Source of the DNA: Histomonas meleagridis
Taxonomy: Eukaryota; Parabasalia; Tritrichomonadida; Dientamoebidae
DNA length: 64,000 bases
Direction of reading: 5' to 3'
Assembly: GCA_020186115.1 (NCBI GenBank)
Contig: WSYJ01000030.1
Location: 124,001-188,000, forward strand
The position numbers and the translations under genes are program-made. Positions 61,256-64,000 of the stretch are shown here, one piece after another; position 1 is the stretch's first letter, and each line of letters opens with the position of its first letter. Below the pieces are notes generated by a model. That model did not search any database, had not been told where the DNA came from, and worked only from the letters and a program-made list of their open reading frames with translations.

Positions 61256-61786
61256 ATGTTTGGCCAACAAAACGAACACAGAAGCGCTCCAAAAATTAGG
61301 CTTATCCTTTGTATGCCTAGCGAACCAGTTAGGAAAATAAACGTCAGAAGTAACAAAAAGATATCTATTCTTCAATCCTTATTTCCAAATGCACCCAAGA
61401 AATATTTCTTTGGAGGCTCTGAGCTCCTCGAAGATATGACGTTTGGCTTCTACGGACTTAGAAATGGCGATTGTATAATTGCATTGCCAACAGAAATATT
61501 TGAAACGCCAACTTTTTACCAATGGATTAACATCACAAAAGATAACGAAGAGATTAACGATTCTATACAGTCAATGTTAAACCCTAAATATTCAGAAGAA
61601 ACTGCAAAGCTACGGGATCTAAGATTAATGAAAATAGAAAGAAATCCAAAGGTCTACATAAGGATGCGTTCATCGCTTTCAGATAAAAAGTTACAGACCA
61701 ATTGTATAACCAAAAAGATTAATATAGATTATACAACACCTGATGAACCATCCACAAATGCTCTCCCTGTACTGTGGGAACTTTAA
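61256..61786 (+). CDS. Ubiquitin-like domain protein (trichomonad type)
   Basis: A 176-aa protein. Residues about 12-85 form a ubiquitin-like fold: IRLILCMPSEPVRKINV (first strands), SILQSLFPN, FFGGSELLEDMTFGFYGL and GDCIIALP, the hinge where ubiquitin has IQKESTLHLV. No terminal diglycine is present. The C-terminal half is polar and ends ALPVLWEL, a LPxLW ending that I associate with a group of small trichomonad ubiquitin-like proteins. Start: the frame opens with TTG at 61229, but ATG 61256 is preferred. Role unknown; possibly a binding platform, not a conjugated modifier. Confidence 0.75.
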   Translation: MFGQQNEHRSAPKIRLILCMPSEPVRKINVRSNKKISILQSLFPNAPKKYFFGGSELLEDMTFGFYGLRNGDCIIALPTEIFETPTFYQWINITKDNEEINDSIQSMLNPKYSEETAKLRDLRLMKIERNPKVYIRMRSSLSDKKLQTNCITKKINIDYTTPDEPSTNALPVLWEL

Positions 61787-61992
61787 CGCACTCGGATTTG
61801 TTTCATAAATTGTAATTGTTTTCTTCGTATTATCAAAATATATTGTTTTTTATGACAATGATGTTCGTCATTTTGTTTTGTCCAACACGAAACAAGCTTT
61901 CTTGAAAATAACAAGGCACGGCATCTTAACAAATTTGTATCTTTTTGTTTATAATTTTTCTTTAATTATGAATAAAATTTTGAATTTTATAA

Positions 61993-62097
61993 AGCACTTT
62001 GACCGAGTGGCCTAAGGTGCGAAGTTGTATTGGGTTATAACTTCAACCTCCCAAATGGCCCCAGGGAGGTTCGCGGGTTCGAATCCTGCAAGTGCTA
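61993..62097 (+). tRNA. Unusual type-II tRNA-like gene (anticodon uncertain)
   Basis: Acceptor AGCACTT pairs fully with AAGTGCT (62090-62096), discriminator A at 62097. Box A TGACCGAGTGG and D arm ACC/GGT, then T arm GCGGG-TTCGAAT-CCTGC with perfect box B, and TTTTTTT just after. The variable region forms an 8-bp hairpin AACCTCCC/GGGAGGTT. The anticodon region is too long: stem GAAGTT/AACTTC encloses 12 nt (GTATTGGGTTAT). A small intron is possible; one placement would give anticodon GTA, unusual for a type-II eukaryotic tRNA. A pseudo-tRNA or other Pol III RNA is also possible. Confidence 0.7.
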
Positions 62098-63034
62098 TTT
62101 TTTTGATTTTTTATACACCAAACAAATTTTAATCTTCTTCATCATTTAACTTCACGAGTATATATCTTTAATTATTCTCACAATTTTATTATTATTACAG
62201 CAGCAGAGAGTTGGATATTAAAAAATGAAAATTTCTCAACAATCATTAATATATAATTTCCAACATATTATGTTATCATCAAAATGAAAAAATATTTTAA
62301 TATATTATATATATCTGATCATTCTATTTTTATCGATAAAAATAAAAATGCATTATTTTTTGAATAATACGATGATTTGAAAAAATTTGATTGTGTTGGT
62401 TACAATGTTTTAATTTTTATTATTTATTGCAAAAAATGAATATTTTGAGAATCAAAGCACTTTTTCGAAAATAGAATATTTTTATTTTTCATAAAGTTTA
62501 TTTAATTTATAAAACAACGATTCGAAGTTGTGCTAAAAATAAATACCCAAAATAAACCAAGTCACCACTTCATATAATTTTTAAAAAAAATGGGAGAAAA
62601 AAATGAAAAATTCGAATAAATTTTTCATCCTGGTGGGTTTCACGTTCTCAAATCAATACCATATAAAATTCATCATCAATTAATCATGATTAACTAGAAA
62701 AAACAAATTAAAAAAAAAATCGATTAAAAATTATATTTCATAAGTTTATAAATTTTTTTGATTTAACATATAAACTATTGTATAATTCATGGAATGCTTA
62801 CATATGGAATGAAAATAGAAGAAAAAAAATCTGTTTTTTGGGAAGAAATACAGACTTTACCTAAAGGAAAAAATTGATTCTACAAGAAGCAACCAAAACA
62901 GTGAACGTTCTCTGTATTCACTTTGTTTCGCCGCTCTATTTTTGGTTTAAGTCGATAAATAATAAATTCGAAGTAATTTAAATATATTTACTCTTTTTCA
63001 TAAGAATTTTTTGATTAATTTTTTATTTATTTAA
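62098..63034. other. AT-rich intergenic region
   Basis: About 940 bp, starting with the poly-T terminator of the tRNA-like gene (62098-62106). No gene recognised. Confidence 0.4.
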
Positions 63035-64000
63035 TTAATTTTCAATTTTGAGTGCCTTTTCCTTTGTCCTGTACCCATATCCATAGTATACTTTACCTTT
63101 TTTGCTTTTCTTTGTCTCTTTGCTAATCAGAAATATTCCGTAATCCTTTTGGCATTTGTTTATCACCACGTCTTCATCATTTAACATCACGAGATCACTC
63201 ATAGATCCATATGAGTCTCCTATCATGAATTCGAATTTGTTTAATTCATCTTCATTCATTTCCAAATATTTATTAATTCTATTCTTTAATTGGAGCAAAT
63301 TTTCATTTGGTATTAACTTCACCAAAAATGGATATCCGAAACAATTTAAGTAATAATCTCCTTTATAAGCGTAACAACATTTAACTAATAATTCATCATC
63401 ATTAATTATTAATTGATCTTCAGGAACAATTTCGATTCTTAAAGGTGAACTTGATTGATATAATATATCATTTTCGGAATATACTCTATAAATTTTATTG
63501 TTCCATTCTTCAATAAATCGATACTTAACTCCGACTTTAAGTTTATTATTTTGGATTAATGAATTTTTGATTTTCTTTATTGTACTATTTTTAGTAATTC
63601 TAAAGTGGAATAATTTATCTGGTTTATAACCATTCGATGAGAATTGTATTGGTAAATTATTTGTGTTTACTATTTCTTTCTCTGAAATACCTTTAATTAA
63701 ATCAAAGAAAACATGATGGAACAATTTACCATGTAAATAGTTATGTGACCATAAGAAGTTTGGTGATGTATAACTTAAACCTGTTGAATATAATGAAGGT
63801 TTATGTGGATGTTCATTATTTTCTTTGTATAACTCAATCGAATCTGTTAATGGCGAATAATCCAAATGTGCATTTTGTGCAATGAATTGTTTCACATCTG
63901 AAAACGTTGAAGATGAAGGGAAACGTAAAAAGAATAATGGAACATTTGGCTCATTAACATTACTTACTAATATTTCTAATAATTCATTACGTGAACCTAA
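63035..64000 (-). CDS. USP7-like ubiquitin carboxyl-terminal hydrolase, C-terminal part (runs off the window)
   Basis: The frame is open without stop from the window edge at 64000 down to a TAA at 63035 (321 codons seen). The apparent start at 63895 is a GTG inside the frame, so the N-terminus lies outside. It matches the C-terminal ubiquitin-like region of USP7/Ubp15: YPFLVKLIPNENLLQLKNRI, LNKFEFMIG and a final segment YGYGYRTKEKALKIEN, like the human ending YTYLEKAIKIHN. This region activates the catalytic domain in USP7. The catalytic Cys/His boxes are not in the window. A role in removing ubiquitin from nuclear or cytoplasmic proteins is inferred. Confidence 0.75.
   Translation of the reverse strand, partial: LGSRNELLEILVSNVNEPNVPLFFLRFPSSSTFSDVKQFIAQNAHLDYSPLTDSIELYKENNEHPHKPSLYSTGLSYTSPNFLWSHNYLHGKLFHHVFFDLIKGISEKEIVNTNNLPIQFSSNGYKPDKLFHFRITKNSTIKKIKNSLIQNNKLKVGVKYRFIEEWNNKIYRVYSENDILYQSSSPLRIEIVPEDQLIINDDELLVKCCYAYKGDYYLNCFGYPFLVKLIPNENLLQLKNRINKYLEMNEDELNKFEFMIGDSYGSMSDLVMLNDEDVVINKCQKDYGIFLISKETKKSKKGKVYYGYGYRTKEKALKIEN

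Overview
This window reads as nuclear DNA of a parabasalid protist (trichomonad), most likely Tritrichomonas-like, but the species is inference. The signs are: very AT-rich, mostly intron-free, closely packed genes on both strands; a malic enzyme with a hydrogenosome-type presequence; DUF3447/ankyrin genes; a short ubiquitin-like protein typical of these parasites; a two-repeat Myb factor; and initiator-like TCA(C/T)(A/T)(A/T) boxes 8-12 nt before several ATGs. Eukaryotic Pol III genes (tRNA-Pro, tRNA-Leu and an odd type-II tRNA-like gene) and the 25-aa ribosomal protein eL41 confirm a eukaryotic nuclear genome. I saw no transposase, reverse transcriptase, CRISPR array or viral gene.

Layout. 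1-5.5 kb: F-actin capping protein beta, a large helical (HEAT-like) protein, an ankyrin relic and the ciliary assembly factor DPCD. 5.9-10.6 kb: ankyrin locus A (DUF3447 head followed by 15 separated ankyrin units) and a small DUF3447-like gene. 10.8-15.3 kb: tRNA-Pro, a PP2A/PP6-type phosphatase and a Dna2-like protein whose nuclease and helicase motifs look eroded. 15.5-20.4 kb: ankyrin pseudogene C, two tandem membrane-protein paralogues and proteasome ATPase Rpt4. 20.6-32.7 kb: an MIT-domain kinase, a MORN protein, a WD40 pseudogene, a surface protein, a Pro/Gly-rich protein, a multi-GAF phosphodiesterase-like protein lacking catalytic residues, a membrane protein and a secreted protein. 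33.0-34.7 kb: a 35-bp minisatellite of 48 full units. 34.8-45.0 kb: a conventional ankyrin protein, a Myb factor, an IRE/MAST-like AGC kinase, two possible microproteins, hydrogenosomal malic enzyme and eL41. 45.7-49.4 kb: a giant coiled-coil protein. 50.9-54.6 kb: ankyrin locus B, the intact relative of locus A. 54.8-64 kb: a possible 36-aa membrane protein, cytosolic HSP70, a Rab pseudogene, two Pol III genes, a ubiquitin-like protein and the C-terminal part of a USP7-like deubiquitinase running off the window.

Nothing is organised in operons; genes are transcribed individually. Functional themes are cytoskeleton and flagellum (CapZ beta, DPCD, MORN, coiled coil), protein quality control (Rpt4, HSP70, USP7-like, ubiquitin-like) and signalling (kinases, phosphatase, GAF protein).

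The most unusual signal is the pair of ankyrin loci. About 29 single ankyrin units, almost all free of stops and frameshifts even when strongly diverged, are separated by roughly 65-85-nt AT-rich linkers that contain stops and shift frame. Each array starts with a long ATG-initiated head and ends with a proper stop. This suggests many tiny introns with non-canonical borders, or a related mechanism, in an intron-poor lineage. Several start codons were moved to the first in-frame ATG where the longest open frame began at TTG or GTG.
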